A stretch of 64,000 bases of DNA, taken from JALSRD01 sp964476595 (GTDB lineage: Bacteria; Desulfobacterota; Desulfobacteria; Desulfobacterales; JALSRD01). How positions within the stretch are numbered: position 1 is the first letter of the stretch; every line of letters starts with the position of its first letter. This document shows, in pieces, positions 9,069 through 17,137 of the stretch. The position numbers and the translations under genes are program-made. A model generated the notes under the pieces. It was not told the origin of the DNA, did no database searches, and saw nothing but the letters and a program-made list of their open reading frames with translations. Location of the stretch: positions 27,984 to 91,983 of the forward strand of contig CAYZCL010000146.1 of the NCBI GenBank assembly GCA_964476595.1, written 5' to 3'.

Positions 9069-11351
9069 CTATATCAGCCCCGCCCCGGCAAAGTAGCGGT
9101 AGAGCACCTTGGGGGTCATGGGGATCTCGTCGACCTTGACGCCCGTGGCGTCCCAGACGGCGTTGCGGATGGCCGGCGCCGGCGTGATGATGGGCGGCTC
9201 GCCCAGGGACTTGTTGCCGTAACCGCCGGTGGGTTCGCGCGTCTGCACGAAGGCGCAGCCCAGGTCCGGGATGTCCATGAAGGTGGGCATCTTGTAGTCC
9301 AGCAGGTTGCCGTTGTATATGCGGCCGCTCTGCTCGTCGATGAGCATCTCCTCGTAGAGCGCCCAGCCGATGCCCATGGCGATCCCGCCGTGCACCTGCC
9401 CCTCGGCCATGAGGGGGTTGATGATCACCCCGGAGTCGTGGACGTTGAAGATCTCGCGGATGGTCACCCGGCACAGCGGGATGTCCACCTCCAGGTCGAC
9501 GAAGGTGCAGCCGAAAGAGGCCGGGTTGGTGAAGGTCTTGCACGAAGCCTCGGCGGTCAACTGGGCGCCGCGCTGCTTGTGGTAGTACGCATCCAGGGCC
9601 AGCTCGGACAGGGACATCAGCGCCTGTTGCGGCGTGCCGGCGAACACGATCCGGCCGCCGCGAAGGTCCAGGTTGGCGGCCGCCTGGCCGGTCATCCGGG
9701 CGGCGTGGGCCAGGATCTTTTCCCTGAGCGTCCGGGCCGCCTGCCGGACGGCCGGCGCCACCATGTAGGTCTGGCGCGAGGCGTAGGCGCCGGTATCGAA
9801 GGGGCTGACGTCGGTGTCCTGGAAGCTCACCACGTGGACGCGATCGCAATCCAGGCCCAGGGTCTCGGCCGCCATCTGGGCAAAGGCCGTGTCGGCGCCC
9901 TGGCCGATCTCGGTGGCCCCCGCCTGCAGGTGCACCGTGCCGTCCTGGTTGAGGATCAGCCGGGCGCCGGCGATCTCCACGCAGGAAGGATAGGTGCCGG
10001 TGCCGTAGCTGAAACAGGCCACCCCCAGGCCGCGGCGCACGTCGCCGTCCTGGTCGCGGTAGGCGCGGCGGCGGGCGTCCCAATCGATGCGGCGGCGGCC
10101 CTCCTCCAGGCACTCCACCAGGCCGCAGCTCAACAGCTCGTGCCCGTCCAGGGGGTTTACGTCCCCGCGCCGGGCCACGTTGCGAATGCGAAACGCCAGC
10201 GGGTCCATGCCCACGGCGCGGGCGGCCTCCTCCACCAGGCACTCGATGCCGAAGATCACCTGGGGCGACCCGTAGGCACGCATGGCGCCGGCGGACGGCA
10301 CGTTGGCGTAGTGGGTGGTGGCTTCGAAGCGGATGGCGGTGCGCGGGTACAGGTTGCAGGACTTGGTGCAGGAGGCCCCCATGATGGCGTGGCCGTGGGA
10401 AGCGTAAGCGCCGGTGTTGGAAAAAATCTCCACGTCCAGGGCCTCGAGCCGACCGTCCCGGGTGGCGGCGGCCCGCCCCCGCATGACGGTGGCGTGTCGC
10501 GTGCGCGTGGCCGTGAAACACTCCTCGCGGGTGAGGTCGATCTTCACCGGCACCCCGCCCAGCTGCAGGGTCAGGAAGGCCGCCATGGGTTCCAGGACGA
10601 CGTCCTGCTTGTTGCCGAAACCGCCGCCGATGTACGGCTTGACGACCTTTACGCGGCTCAGCGGCAGGTCCAGGGCCTCGGCCACGATGCGGCGCACGAT
10701 GTGCGGAATCTGGGTGGAGGTCACCACCACGATGTGCGCCATGTCGTCCATGTAGGCGTAGGCGATGTGGTTCTCCAGGTGACAGTGCTGGACGATGGGG
10801 GTGCGGTAGCGGCTCTCGACGACCGCGTCGGCACCTTCCAGGGCGTCATCCACCCGGCCGCCGGCTTCGAAGCGCAGGGTCTTCACGCGGTTGCCCCCCG
10901 GGTGAAGGGCGGGCGCTCCCTCGGCCAGGGCCGCCTCGGCCGTCACCACCACGGGCAGTTCCTCGTATTCCACTTTCACCCGGGCGGCCGCCGTTTCGGC
11001 GGTCAGGCGGTCGCGCGCCACCACCACGGCCACATCGTCGCCCTGGTAGCGCACGTGGCCGGTCAGCAGGCGCCGGTCGGCCACGTCGGCGTGATCCGGG
11101 TCCAGGGCATAGGGGTGGCCGGCGGTGGCGAAGGGCCGGTCGGGAACGTCTTCGAAGGTGAAGACGGCCTCCACGCCGGGCAGGCGCCGGGCTGCCGCGG
11201 TGTCGATGCGCACCACCCGGCCGTGGGCGACAGGGCTGCGCACGTACCGGGCCCAGCGCATGCCCGGCATGGGCAGGTCGTCGGTGTATCGCGCCCGGCC
11301 GGTGACCTTGGCGGCGGCGTCCTTGCGCGTGACGGATTTTCCTACGGCCAT
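9069..11351 (-). CDS. Molybdenum hydroxylase 1, molybdopterin subunit
   Basis: This 760-residue catalytic subunit of the xanthine dehydrogenase/aldehyde oxidoreductase family hydroxylates a (hetero)aromatic ring or aldehyde using water. It has YIGGGFGNKQDVVLEPMAA, GAMRAYGSPQVIFGIE and TEIGQGADTAFAQMAAE for cofactor contact, and keeps the catalytic glutamate in SLGEPPIITPAPAIRNA near the C-terminus. ATG 11351 is chosen because AGGAGG lies 9 bases upstream; the longer frame has no family similarity before it. It is the first gene of the minus-strand operon that runs to iorAB. The substrate is not evident. Confidence 0.93.
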   Translation of the reverse strand: MAVGKSVTRKDAAAKVTGRARYTDDLPMPGMRWARYVRSPVAHGRVVRIDTAAARRLPGVEAVFTFEDVPDRPFATAGHPYALDPDHADVADRRLLTGHVRYQGDDVAVVVARDRLTAETAAARVKVEYEELPVVVTAEAALAEGAPALHPGGNRVKTLRFEAGGRVDDALEGADAVVESRYRTPIVQHCHLENHIAYAYMDDMAHIVVVTSTQIPHIVRRIVAEALDLPLSRVKVVKPYIGGGFGNKQDVVLEPMAAFLTLQLGGVPVKIDLTREECFTATRTRHATVMRGRAAATRDGRLEALDVEIFSNTGAYASHGHAIMGASCTKSCNLYPRTAIRFEATTHYANVPSAGAMRAYGSPQVIFGIECLVEEAARAVGMDPLAFRIRNVARRGDVNPLDGHELLSCGLVECLEEGRRRIDWDARRRAYRDQDGDVRRGLGVACFSYGTGTYPSCVEIAGARLILNQDGTVHLQAGATEIGQGADTAFAQMAAETLGLDCDRVHVVSFQDTDVSPFDTGAYASRQTYMVAPAVRQAARTLREKILAHAARMTGQAAANLDLRGGRIVFAGTPQQALMSLSELALDAYYHKQRGAQLTAEASCKTFTNPASFGCTFVDLEVDIPLCRVTIREIFNVHDSGVIINPLMAEGQVHGGIAMGIGWALYEEMLIDEQSGRIYNGNLLDYKMPTFMDIPDLGCAFVQTREPTGGYGNKSLGEPPIITPAPAIRNAVWDATGVKVDEIPMTPKVLYRYFAGAGLI

Positions 11352-11748
11352 GTTGAAAACCTCCTCGGCACACCGCCTACTGCATCCGGAGATTCCCGGT
11401 CTCGTGCAGTCCGGCGTGATTTTCGGCGGCATCCGGCACCCCGGCCAGCAAAGGGACCCGCAGCCCGCCGCCGGCCCTGTCCGGCGGGAGAAGAGAGTCG
11501 TCGCGGCACATGCCGTTGTGGGCCAACCGGCTGAGATTTCGGAACGGCACCTGGCTTCCACGTGTTCCCATAGGCGCAGTTTCCCGCGGGTACGGTGGTT
11601 CGACGCCTGAAACTCTGAAACACGGCAAGCCTACCACTGGAACGCCGTCACTTCAAGAGACTTCAACTTTCGTTTTTGGCCGCCCACACCTCTTCATCGG
11701 ATTTGCGTTCCTCCGGTGCGCCGTGGCGCTTAAAAATCACCATTGCCC

Positions 11749-11779
11749 TTGACAAACGACGACCTCTTTGAGATATATC
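11749..11779 (+). promoter_or_regulatory. Possible sigma-70 promoter upstream of the TrmB gene
   Basis: A perfect TTGACA at 11749-11754 is followed after 19 bases by TATATC at 11774-11779. The spacing is longer than ideal and the -10 is weak, but the element lies where GC content drops. A transcript would have a leader of about 220 bases containing both palindromes. Confidence 0.35.
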
Positions 11780-11863
11780 AGATGCTGAAGGATGTTCGGA
11801 AGGCAGCATGTTCCGCAATGTAACCTCGGAATATTACTTGTCTTTTTACCTGCATCTACTCAA

Positions 11864-11897
11864 CAATTTTGTTGTAACGCGCGTTGCAACAAAATTG
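11864..11897. promoter_or_regulatory. 34-bp near-perfect palindrome, probable operator
   Basis: The left arm CAATTTTGTTGTAACGC and right arm GCGTTGCAACAAAATTG are reverse complements at 16 of 17 positions with no spacer. There is no T-run after it, so it is not a terminator. Its place 110 bases before the TrmB-type gene suggests an operator, perhaps for autoregulation; which protein binds is inference. Confidence 0.65.
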
Positions 11898-11912
11898 GCT
11901 GACACCTGGTGA

Positions 11913-11927
11913 TGTAAACCGGTTACA
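11913..11927. promoter_or_regulatory. Second palindrome, TGTAA-N5-TTACA
   Basis: The arms TGTAA and TTACA flank ACCGG. The half-sites resemble the core of the larger palindrome (TTGTAA-N6-TTGCAA), and the centres are about 40 bases apart, roughly four helical turns, as expected for two sites read by the same regulator. Confidence 0.5.
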
Positions 11928-12006
11928 ACCCCAGAATCCTCCGGGAATGTCCTGTACGCTGAAGTTGTGTACCTGGAATCATTATTGCCAGAGCTGTTAA
12001 AAAAGA

Positions 12007-12798
12007 ATGTCAAAATCATTCCACCTTAATATCGGTCTGTCCGACAATGCGATAGGCGCGTATCTTTCTCTCATTCGCAACCATCCGGTCAACGGCTCTC
12101 AACTCAGCCGTCAGTCCGGAATTCCTCGCACGCGGATATATGATGTCCTCCGCTCCCTGAAACAAAAGGGCTTCGTCAACGAAATCAACCCCGGGGTATA
12201 TGTTCCGCTTCCACCGGCGGAGCTGATCAACCGTTTGCGAAGACAGCATGAAGCCGATCTGAAAGCGCTTGAAGCACTGACCGAAGAAGCGCGTAACGAG
12301 GTGGACTATGAGTTCATCTGGACCATCAAAGGGTATGACCAGGTCCTTTCCAAAGCCGGGGAAATGATCGGCAGCGCCTGTAGGGAAATCTACATTCGTC
12401 TTTTTCCGGAAGAGGGTGTGCATCTGGACCCTCTCCTGAGGCAGGCCCAGGATCGGAAAGTGGCGGTCAAGTTCGTGTGCATGCGGCCGGCCCCGTTCCT
12501 TGAAGGCTACCCTTTTCATGTGGTTCATCCGGAATCCGACACCATTGAAACCACGCTGGGGGGGCGCACTTTCGATATCGTCGTGGACCGCCGGGAGGTG
12601 ATGGCCGGCATGTTTGAAAGTGGACGTGAAGATCGCTCGTCGATTTCCTGGGGCCGCAACCCGTGGTTCGTGTCCACGCAGCGTGACAGTCTGCGTCACG
12701 ATTTTTTCCACTATTTTCTCCATAAAACTTATCAGCAGAAACAGCCCCTGACGGCTGAAGAAGAGGTGATTTACCAGACGATTCTGCGTGACGTGTGA
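12007..12798 (+). CDS. TrmB-family transcriptional regulator
   Basis: This 263-residue DNA-binding protein has an N-terminal winged helix (YLSLIRNHPVNGSQLSRQSG followed by IPRTRIYDVLRSLKQKGFV, residues about 14-60), a coiled linker, and a C-terminal ligand-binding domain of the phospholipase-D-like fold used by TrmB regulators of transport genes. It precedes an amino-acid ABC transporter in the same direction, so control of the methylamine/lysine cluster by a small ligand is the likely role. The ATG at 12007 has only a weak ribosome site. Two palindromes upstream are candidate targets. Confidence 0.85.
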   Translation: MSKSFHLNIGLSDNAIGAYLSLIRNHPVNGSQLSRQSGIPRTRIYDVLRSLKQKGFVNEINPGVYVPLPPAELINRLRRQHEADLKALEALTEEARNEVDYEFIWTIKGYDQVLSKAGEMIGSACREIYIRLFPEEGVHLDPLLRQAQDRKVAVKFVCMRPAPFLEGYPFHVVHPESDTIETTLGGRTFDIVVDRREVMAGMFESGREDRSSISWGRNPWFVSTQRDSLRHDFFHYFLHKTYQQKQPLTAEEEVIYQTILRDV

Positions 12799-12809
12799 CC
12801 GTGAAAGTT

Positions 12810-12829
12810 CCCTTCCCCCGATGGAAGGG
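12810..12829 (+). other. Hairpin between regulator and transporter genes
   Basis: CCCTTCC and GGAAGGG form a 7-base stem with a 6-base loop just after the TrmB stop. No T-run follows, so it may be a processing or stability hairpin that separates low regulator from high binding-protein expression. Confidence 0.35.
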
Positions 12830-12871
12830 GTGATCAACCACCTAATACTCAATAAAGGAAGGAGATGTTGC

Positions 12872-13726
12872 ATGCGTAAAAACCTTACTGTCGGAATGAT
12901 GTTGCTGGCCCTATTCACCTTCTGCGCTGCCAATGCATTCGCCGGCGGGAAATCCGCGCTGGACGAAATCAAGGCCGCGGGCGTGATGGTGGTTTCCACG
13001 GACGCCAACTATGCCCCCCAGAGCTACCTCAACGACAAGGGGGAACTGGAGGGCTTTGACATCAGCGTGGCCAAGGAAGTGGCCAAACGCCTCGGCGTCA
13101 AAGTCAAGTTCGTCACTCCGGACTGGGACTTGATCACCGCTGGTAAATGGGGCAAGCGTTGGGATATATCCATCGGCTCCATGACGCCCACCAAAGAGCG
13201 CAAGAAGGTGCTGCTTTTCACTATGCCTTACTATAGCTCCCCGGCCCAATTCGCCATCCACAAGGCCAACACCACCATCAAGAAGATCAAGGATCTTGCC
13301 GGAAAGACCATCGGTGTGGCCACCGAAACCACTTACGAGCGTTACCTGAACCACAACCTGCAGATCGAGGATGTCAAGATCGTCTATCAGGATTGGAAAC
13401 CAGGCAAGCTGGTCACCTACCCCACCGACGCCAACGCCATCGAAGACCTTTCCCTGGGCGACGGTGCGCGGCTGGACGCCATCCTGAGCTCCCGGCAGAC
13501 CATCGCCGAGGCTATCCGTTCCGGCTGTGGCAAGGGGTGCCCCATCAAAATGCTGGGCGATCCGCCCTACTATGAACCGCTGTGTTTTGCCCTGGACAAA
13601 ACCCGCCCCAACAGCGAATCGCTCCTGGCCGAGCTCAACAAGATCATCCGCTCCATGTATGACGATGGCACGCTCGTGAAACTCTCGATGAAATTTTTCC
13701 ACACCAACATGATCCCCAAGCTGTAA
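12872..13726 (+). CDS. Amino-acid ABC transporter, periplasmic binding protein
   Basis: This 284-residue SBP-family-3 protein has an N-terminal signal peptide (MRKNLTVGMMLLALFTFCAA, cleavage near the AFA-GG at residues 22-26) and the family pattern GVMVVSTDANYAPQSYLNDK and LEGFDISVAKEVAKRLGVKV, with the second-lobe motif LAGKTIGVATETTYERYL. It captures a polar amino acid or betaine-like amino acid outside the membrane. Start ATG 12872 follows a strong AGGAAGGAG. Permease and ATPase genes follow. Its proximity to lysine-degradation and demethylation genes suggests lysine or a methylated lysine as ligand (inference). Confidence 0.9.
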   Translation: MRKNLTVGMMLLALFTFCAANAFAGGKSALDEIKAAGVMVVSTDANYAPQSYLNDKGELEGFDISVAKEVAKRLGVKVKFVTPDWDLITAGKWGKRWDISIGSMTPTKERKKVLLFTMPYYSSPAQFAIHKANTTIKKIKDLAGKTIGVATETTYERYLNHNLQIEDVKIVYQDWKPGKLVTYPTDANAIEDLSLGDGARLDAILSSRQTIAEAIRSGCGKGCPIKMLGDPPYYEPLCFALDKTRPNSESLLAELNKIIRSMYDDGTLVKLSMKFFHTNMIPKL

Positions 13727-13741
13727 CCCCCCGGTTCACTA

Positions 13742-13786
13742 CTGTCGGCCGGCACGGCGACGCGATGACGTCCCTGTCGGCCGGCA
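13742..13786 (+). repeat. Pair of 13-bp direct repeats
   Basis: CTGTCGGCCGGCA occurs at 13742-13754 and again at 13774-13786 in the gap between binding-protein and permease genes. The inner GCCGGC is itself palindromic. Function unknown; a weak mRNA structure is possible. Confidence 0.5.
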
Positions 13787-13841
13787 ACATGGTGTCAAAC
13801 CGTTCTTCTCACCGTTTTCCCCTTGGCCTGGAGGCTGAATC

Positions 13842-14705
13842 ATGAATGAGCCCAGTGAATTGCCTGACAATGAAATACCACCGGAGGCCCAGGCGGTACT
13901 GGACAGTATCCAGGATACCCAAACCCGGTTCAAACGAAACCTGGCCTTCTCGCTGGCAGGGCTGGTCGTTTTCCTGTTTTTCATACTCTACATCATCGGC
14001 CTGGATTTCCGTTTCATGGCCAGGTGGCTCGGGTTCATCATGGGTGGGATGGGCTACACCCTGCTGGTTTCCGTGTTGGCTATCACATTGGCCTGTATTC
14101 TGGCCGTGTTGGGAGCCCTCGGACGGCTCTCACGGAATCCCATCGTCAATAGCGTGGCCACCGCCTATGTTTCATTGATTCGCGGCACACCGCTACTGGT
14201 CCAGGTGTACATGTGGTACCTGGCGCTGCCGCAAGTGGGCCAGGCTCTCGAGCGTATGGGCATTGCCGGCGCCCAACGCTGGTTCACCCTCCCGGCCCTG
14301 GTGGCCGGCATTCTGGCCCTGGGTGTCTGTTATGGTGCCTACATGACTGAAATCGTGCGCGCCGGCATGCAGTCCATTGGTGTCGGGCAGCGTGAAGCGG
14401 CTAAATCGCTGGGCATGAACGGCAGTCAGATGCTGCGGCGCATCATTTTTCCCCAGGCCCTGCGGGTGATCATCCCGCCGGTCTCCAACGAGTTCATCGC
14501 CATGGTAAAAGACTCCTCGCTGGTGTCCCTGATGGGCGTTTGGGAGTTGAGTTACCGTGCCATCAAGATCGGACGACGCTACTTTCAATCCCTGGAGATG
14601 CTGGTTTTGGTGGCCCTGATTTACTGGGTCATGTGCATTATTCTGCAGTCGGTGCAGGAGCGGGTGGAAGCCCATATGGCCCGCGGCGACAGGAGGACCC
14701 ACTGA
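13842..14705 (+). CDS. Amino-acid ABC transporter, permease
   Basis: This 287-residue inner-membrane protein is a His/Glu/Gln-type permease. After a charged cytoplasmic tail of about 35 residues it shows five to six membrane helices and the EAA loop GVGQREAAKSLGMNGSQMLR near residue 185, which docks to the ATPase. SLIRGTPLLVQVYMWYLALP is typical of the family. It overlaps the ATPase start by one base (TGATG). No second permease gene is present, so it probably works as a homodimer. Confidence 0.92.
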   Translation: MNEPSELPDNEIPPEAQAVLDSIQDTQTRFKRNLAFSLAGLVVFLFFILYIIGLDFRFMARWLGFIMGGMGYTLLVSVLAITLACILAVLGALGRLSRNPIVNSVATAYVSLIRGTPLLVQVYMWYLALPQVGQALERMGIAGAQRWFTLPALVAGILALGVCYGAYMTEIVRAGMQSIGVGQREAAKSLGMNGSQMLRRIIFPQALRVIIPPVSNEFIAMVKDSSLVSLMGVWELSYRAIKIGRRYFQSLEMLVLVALIYWVMCIILQSVQERVEAHMARGDRRTH

Positions 14706-15466
14706 TGACTCAACGCGATACCATGGTAAGCATCCAAAACCTTCACAAGGTGTTCGGCAAGGATATTTATGTCCTGCGGGGCATTGAGCTGGAAGTTAAA
14801 ACCGGAGAAGTGGTCGTCATCCTGGGACCGTCGGGTTCGGGCAAGAGCACCCTGCTGCGCTGCATCAATTTCCTGGAAGAGCCCACCGCCGGAACCATCC
14901 GCGTGGACGACCTGACCGTCCGGGCTGGCGAAAAGGGACGCGAACGCAACCGTCGCATTCTTGAAATCCGCAAGAAGACCGGAATGTGCTTCCAGTCTTT
15001 TAACCTTTTTCCCCACATGACCGCACTGGAAAACATCATCGAGGGCCCGGTCACGGTCTTGGGGCAGAAACCCCAGGAGGCCATCCCCTACGCCGAGGAA
15101 CTACTGGGATGGGTAGGGCTTTCCGACAAGCGGGATGAGTACCCGGCCCGCCTTTCCGGTGGGCAGCAGCAGCGGGTGGCCATCGCCCGCAGTCTGGCCA
15201 TGCGACCCAAGGTAATGCTTTTCGACGAACCGACCTCAGCCCTGGATCCCGAGCTTGTGGGGGAGGTGGTGGATGTCATGGAACGGCTGGCCAAGGAGGG
15301 CATGACCATCATTGCGGTCACCCACGAGATGCATTTTGCACGTGATGTGGCCCAGCGGGTCCTGATCATGGACAACGGTGGCTGGGTGGAGGAGGGCCCC
15401 CCCGAAGAGATCTTCACCAATCCGCAGCATGAACGCAGTCGGCGTTTCCTGGCGCACATCCTGTAA
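14705..15466 (+). CDS. Amino-acid ABC transporter, ATPase
   Basis: This 253-residue GlnQ/HisP-type ATPase has Walker A GPSGSGKST at residues 41-49, Q-loop QSFNLFPHMT, signature LSGGQQQRVAIARSLAM, Walker B VMLFDEPTSALD and switch HEMHFARDVAQRV. The start is set by the one-base overlap with the permease stop. It energises uptake by the upstream binding protein and permease. Confidence 0.94.
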   Translation: MTQRDTMVSIQNLHKVFGKDIYVLRGIELEVKTGEVVVILGPSGSGKSTLLRCINFLEEPTAGTIRVDDLTVRAGEKGRERNRRILEIRKKTGMCFQSFNLFPHMTALENIIEGPVTVLGQKPQEAIPYAEELLGWVGLSDKRDEYPARLSGGQQQRVAIARSLAMRPKVMLFDEPTSALDPELVGEVVDVMERLAKEGMTIIAVTHEMHFARDVAQRVLIMDNGGWVEEGPPEEIFTNPQHERSRRFLAHIL

Positions 15467-15511
15467 CGTTTTGCTGCGGGGGTTTCCCCCCTTGCCGATC
15501 CGAAAATCCAA

Positions 15512-15539
15512 TTGACAAATCTTTTTTGGGTTGTTAAAT
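15512..15539 (+). promoter_or_regulatory. Sigma-70 type promoter before the MttB-like gene
   Basis: TTGACA at 15512-15517 and TTAAAT at 15534-15539 are separated by 16 bases, a good match in an AT-rich patch. It would start a new transcript for the methyltransferase/saccharopine genes inside the cluster. Confidence 0.6.
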
Positions 15540-15562
15540 GTTGTCCCGACCGGGACAACATT
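15537..15562. promoter_or_regulatory. 26-bp perfect palindrome overlapping the promoter
   Basis: Arms AATGTTGTCCCG and CGGGACAACATT are perfect reverse complements around a central AC. The palindrome covers the end of the -10 element and the expected start site, the classical position of a repressor operator. The binding protein is not identified; it does not resemble the palindromes upstream of the TrmB gene. Confidence 0.7.
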
Positions 15563-15646
15563 AGGTTGCGCCGATACCCGGTATACATCGTTCGCCGGCG
15601 GCGCTGGCTGACCGGCAGCCGAGCCAGCGTGCACAGGAGAAAACCC

Positions 15647-17062
15647 GTGACAAACGTCCGCCCCTGCATTTCCGTACTGACGCCTTCGCAAATCGAGCAG
15701 GTAAACGCTTATTCCCTGCAAATCCTGTCAGATATCGGGATTCGAATCGCCTCCGAAAAGGCCCGCAAACTGTTTCGCCAAGCCGGCGCCCGTTTCATAG
15801 ACGACCAGACGGTGTCCCTGGACGGCGAACTGATTCGCTGGGCCATGGATGCAGCCCCGTCTACATTGGAAATCTTTGATCGCCGCGGCCGGAAGGCCTT
15901 TGACCTGGGACCCGGTGCCGATACCCGTTTTGGGGTCGGCGTGACCAACCTCTATTACGAACAACCGAAAGCCCGTAAGGTTGTTCCTTTTTCCCGAACG
16001 CACGTGGAGACCGCCGCCCGCTTGACCGAAGCCCTGCCGGCCTTCGACCTGCTGGCCACCCCGGGGGTGGCCGGCGACCTTGCACCTGAAAGCGCCGACC
16101 TGCTGGTTACCCTGTCCATGGCAGCCAATACCTGCAAACCTTTGGTACTGCTGGTTTCAGAACCGCGTCTTTTCGACTCTACCTTGGATCTGCTGGAAGA
16201 GCTTTTCGGCAACCGGGTGCAGACGCCGTTCGTGCTGCCCTACGTCAACCCCATTACACCGCTGGTTCTCAACGAAGACACCACTGAAAAAATGATCTCC
16301 GCCATCGTGCGGGGTTTTCCGATCATTTTCAGCAACATGGGAATGTCCGGGGCCACCACACCCATCACCCCGGGCGGAACCTTGGCACTGCTGAACGCGG
16401 AGTTGCTGAGCGGCCTCGTTTTCTCCCAATTGGTCCGCAAGGGGGCGCCAATCGTACTGGGAAGCATTCCGGCCGGGTTCGATATGCAAAACATGATGAG
16501 CCTGTATACGCCGCGAACCATGCTTTTGAACCTGGCCTGCGCCGAGATGATGGCCCACTACGGGATCCCTCATTCGGGGACATCCGGCAGCGGTCCAGGC
16601 TGGGGCGCCGACCTGCTGGCCGCCAGCGCCCTGTGGATGAACCATCTGACCAGTTGCCTTGGAAAGGTCGGACTGGCGCCATTTGTGGGCGGCAACCTGG
16701 ACTCGCTGGTTTTTTCACCGTCCATGGTGGTGTACGCCGGAGAGGTTATCCGCCTCACGCGGCAGTTCGCGGGCGGGTTCTCTCTCGACGACCAGGCGGT
16801 CGACACAGAGGACATCCGAAGCGTCGGCGCGGGCGGCAACTTCCTGGCCTCTGAAGTAACCTGCCGGCTGTTTCGTGAGATGATGGAAACAAGCCCCATC
16901 TGGCCCAACACCACCCTGGAGCAGTGGCAACGGGACAACCACCCCCAAGCGGCTTCGGTGCTGGAACGCTACACCCTCGACCTGATTGCGGACCTGGCAC
17001 CGCCTCCTGGTTACCAGGATCTGATGGCGAGGGGAAAAGCGTTTATCGAGAAATCGCTATAA
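15647..17062 (+). CDS. MttB-superfamily methyltransferase without pyrrolysine
   Basis: This 471-residue protein belongs to the trimethylamine:corrinoid methyltransferase superfamily, a TIM barrel that moves a methyl group from a quaternary or tertiary amine to a corrinoid protein. Family features include GVGVTNLYYEQPKARKVVPF, SGATTPITPGGTLALLNAEL and SVGAGGNFLASEVTCRLF. No in-frame amber codon occurs; the region matching the pyrrolysine site reads sense codons (SGTSGSGPGWGADL). Such pyrrolysine-free members are known to use betaines (for example glycine betaine). GTG 15647 is chosen because AGGAG lies 7 bases upstream; the longer frame would start inside the palindrome. Neighbours suggest an amino-acid-derived quaternary amine as substrate. 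Confidence 0.88.
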   Translation: MTNVRPCISVLTPSQIEQVNAYSLQILSDIGIRIASEKARKLFRQAGARFIDDQTVSLDGELIRWAMDAAPSTLEIFDRRGRKAFDLGPGADTRFGVGVTNLYYEQPKARKVVPFSRTHVETAARLTEALPAFDLLATPGVAGDLAPESADLLVTLSMAANTCKPLVLLVSEPRLFDSTLDLLEELFGNRVQTPFVLPYVNPITPLVLNEDTTEKMISAIVRGFPIIFSNMGMSGATTPITPGGTLALLNAELLSGLVFSQLVRKGAPIVLGSIPAGFDMQNMMSLYTPRTMLLNLACAEMMAHYGIPHSGTSGSGPGWGADLLAASALWMNHLTSCLGKVGLAPFVGGNLDSLVFSPSMVVYAGEVIRLTRQFAGGFSLDDQAVDTEDIRSVGAGGNFLASEVTCRLFREMMETSPIWPNTTLEQWQRDNHPQAASVLERYTLDLIADLAPPPGYQDLMARGKAFIEKSL

Positions 17063-17137
17063 CGGGGCATATCGACCCGGTCCGGCACCCGTTTGGTTTC
17101 CGGTGCCGGCCCAGGGGGAAACTTTGCTGGAGGCATG

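Larger units (their letters stand above)
11352..12006. other. Divergent intergenic region with two related palindromes
   Basis: This 655-base region separates the minus-strand molybdenum operon from the plus-strand TrmB gene. The left 300 bases are GC-rich with no credible gene and no riboswitch that I recognise. From about 11740 the composition becomes AT-rich, with a promoter-like element and two palindromes listed separately. It probably controls both directions. Confidence 0.6.

Noticed and set aside
11352..11740. Cobalamin or molybdenum-cofactor riboswitch before the molybdenum operon
   Set aside because: The region is structured and GC-rich, and a GCCAGGTGCC stretch recalls a B12 box, but the rest of either consensus is not visible.
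15476..15492. GGGGG-TTT-CCCCC hairpin after the ABC ATPase as a terminator
   Set aside because: The stem is only five pairs and no T-run follows.
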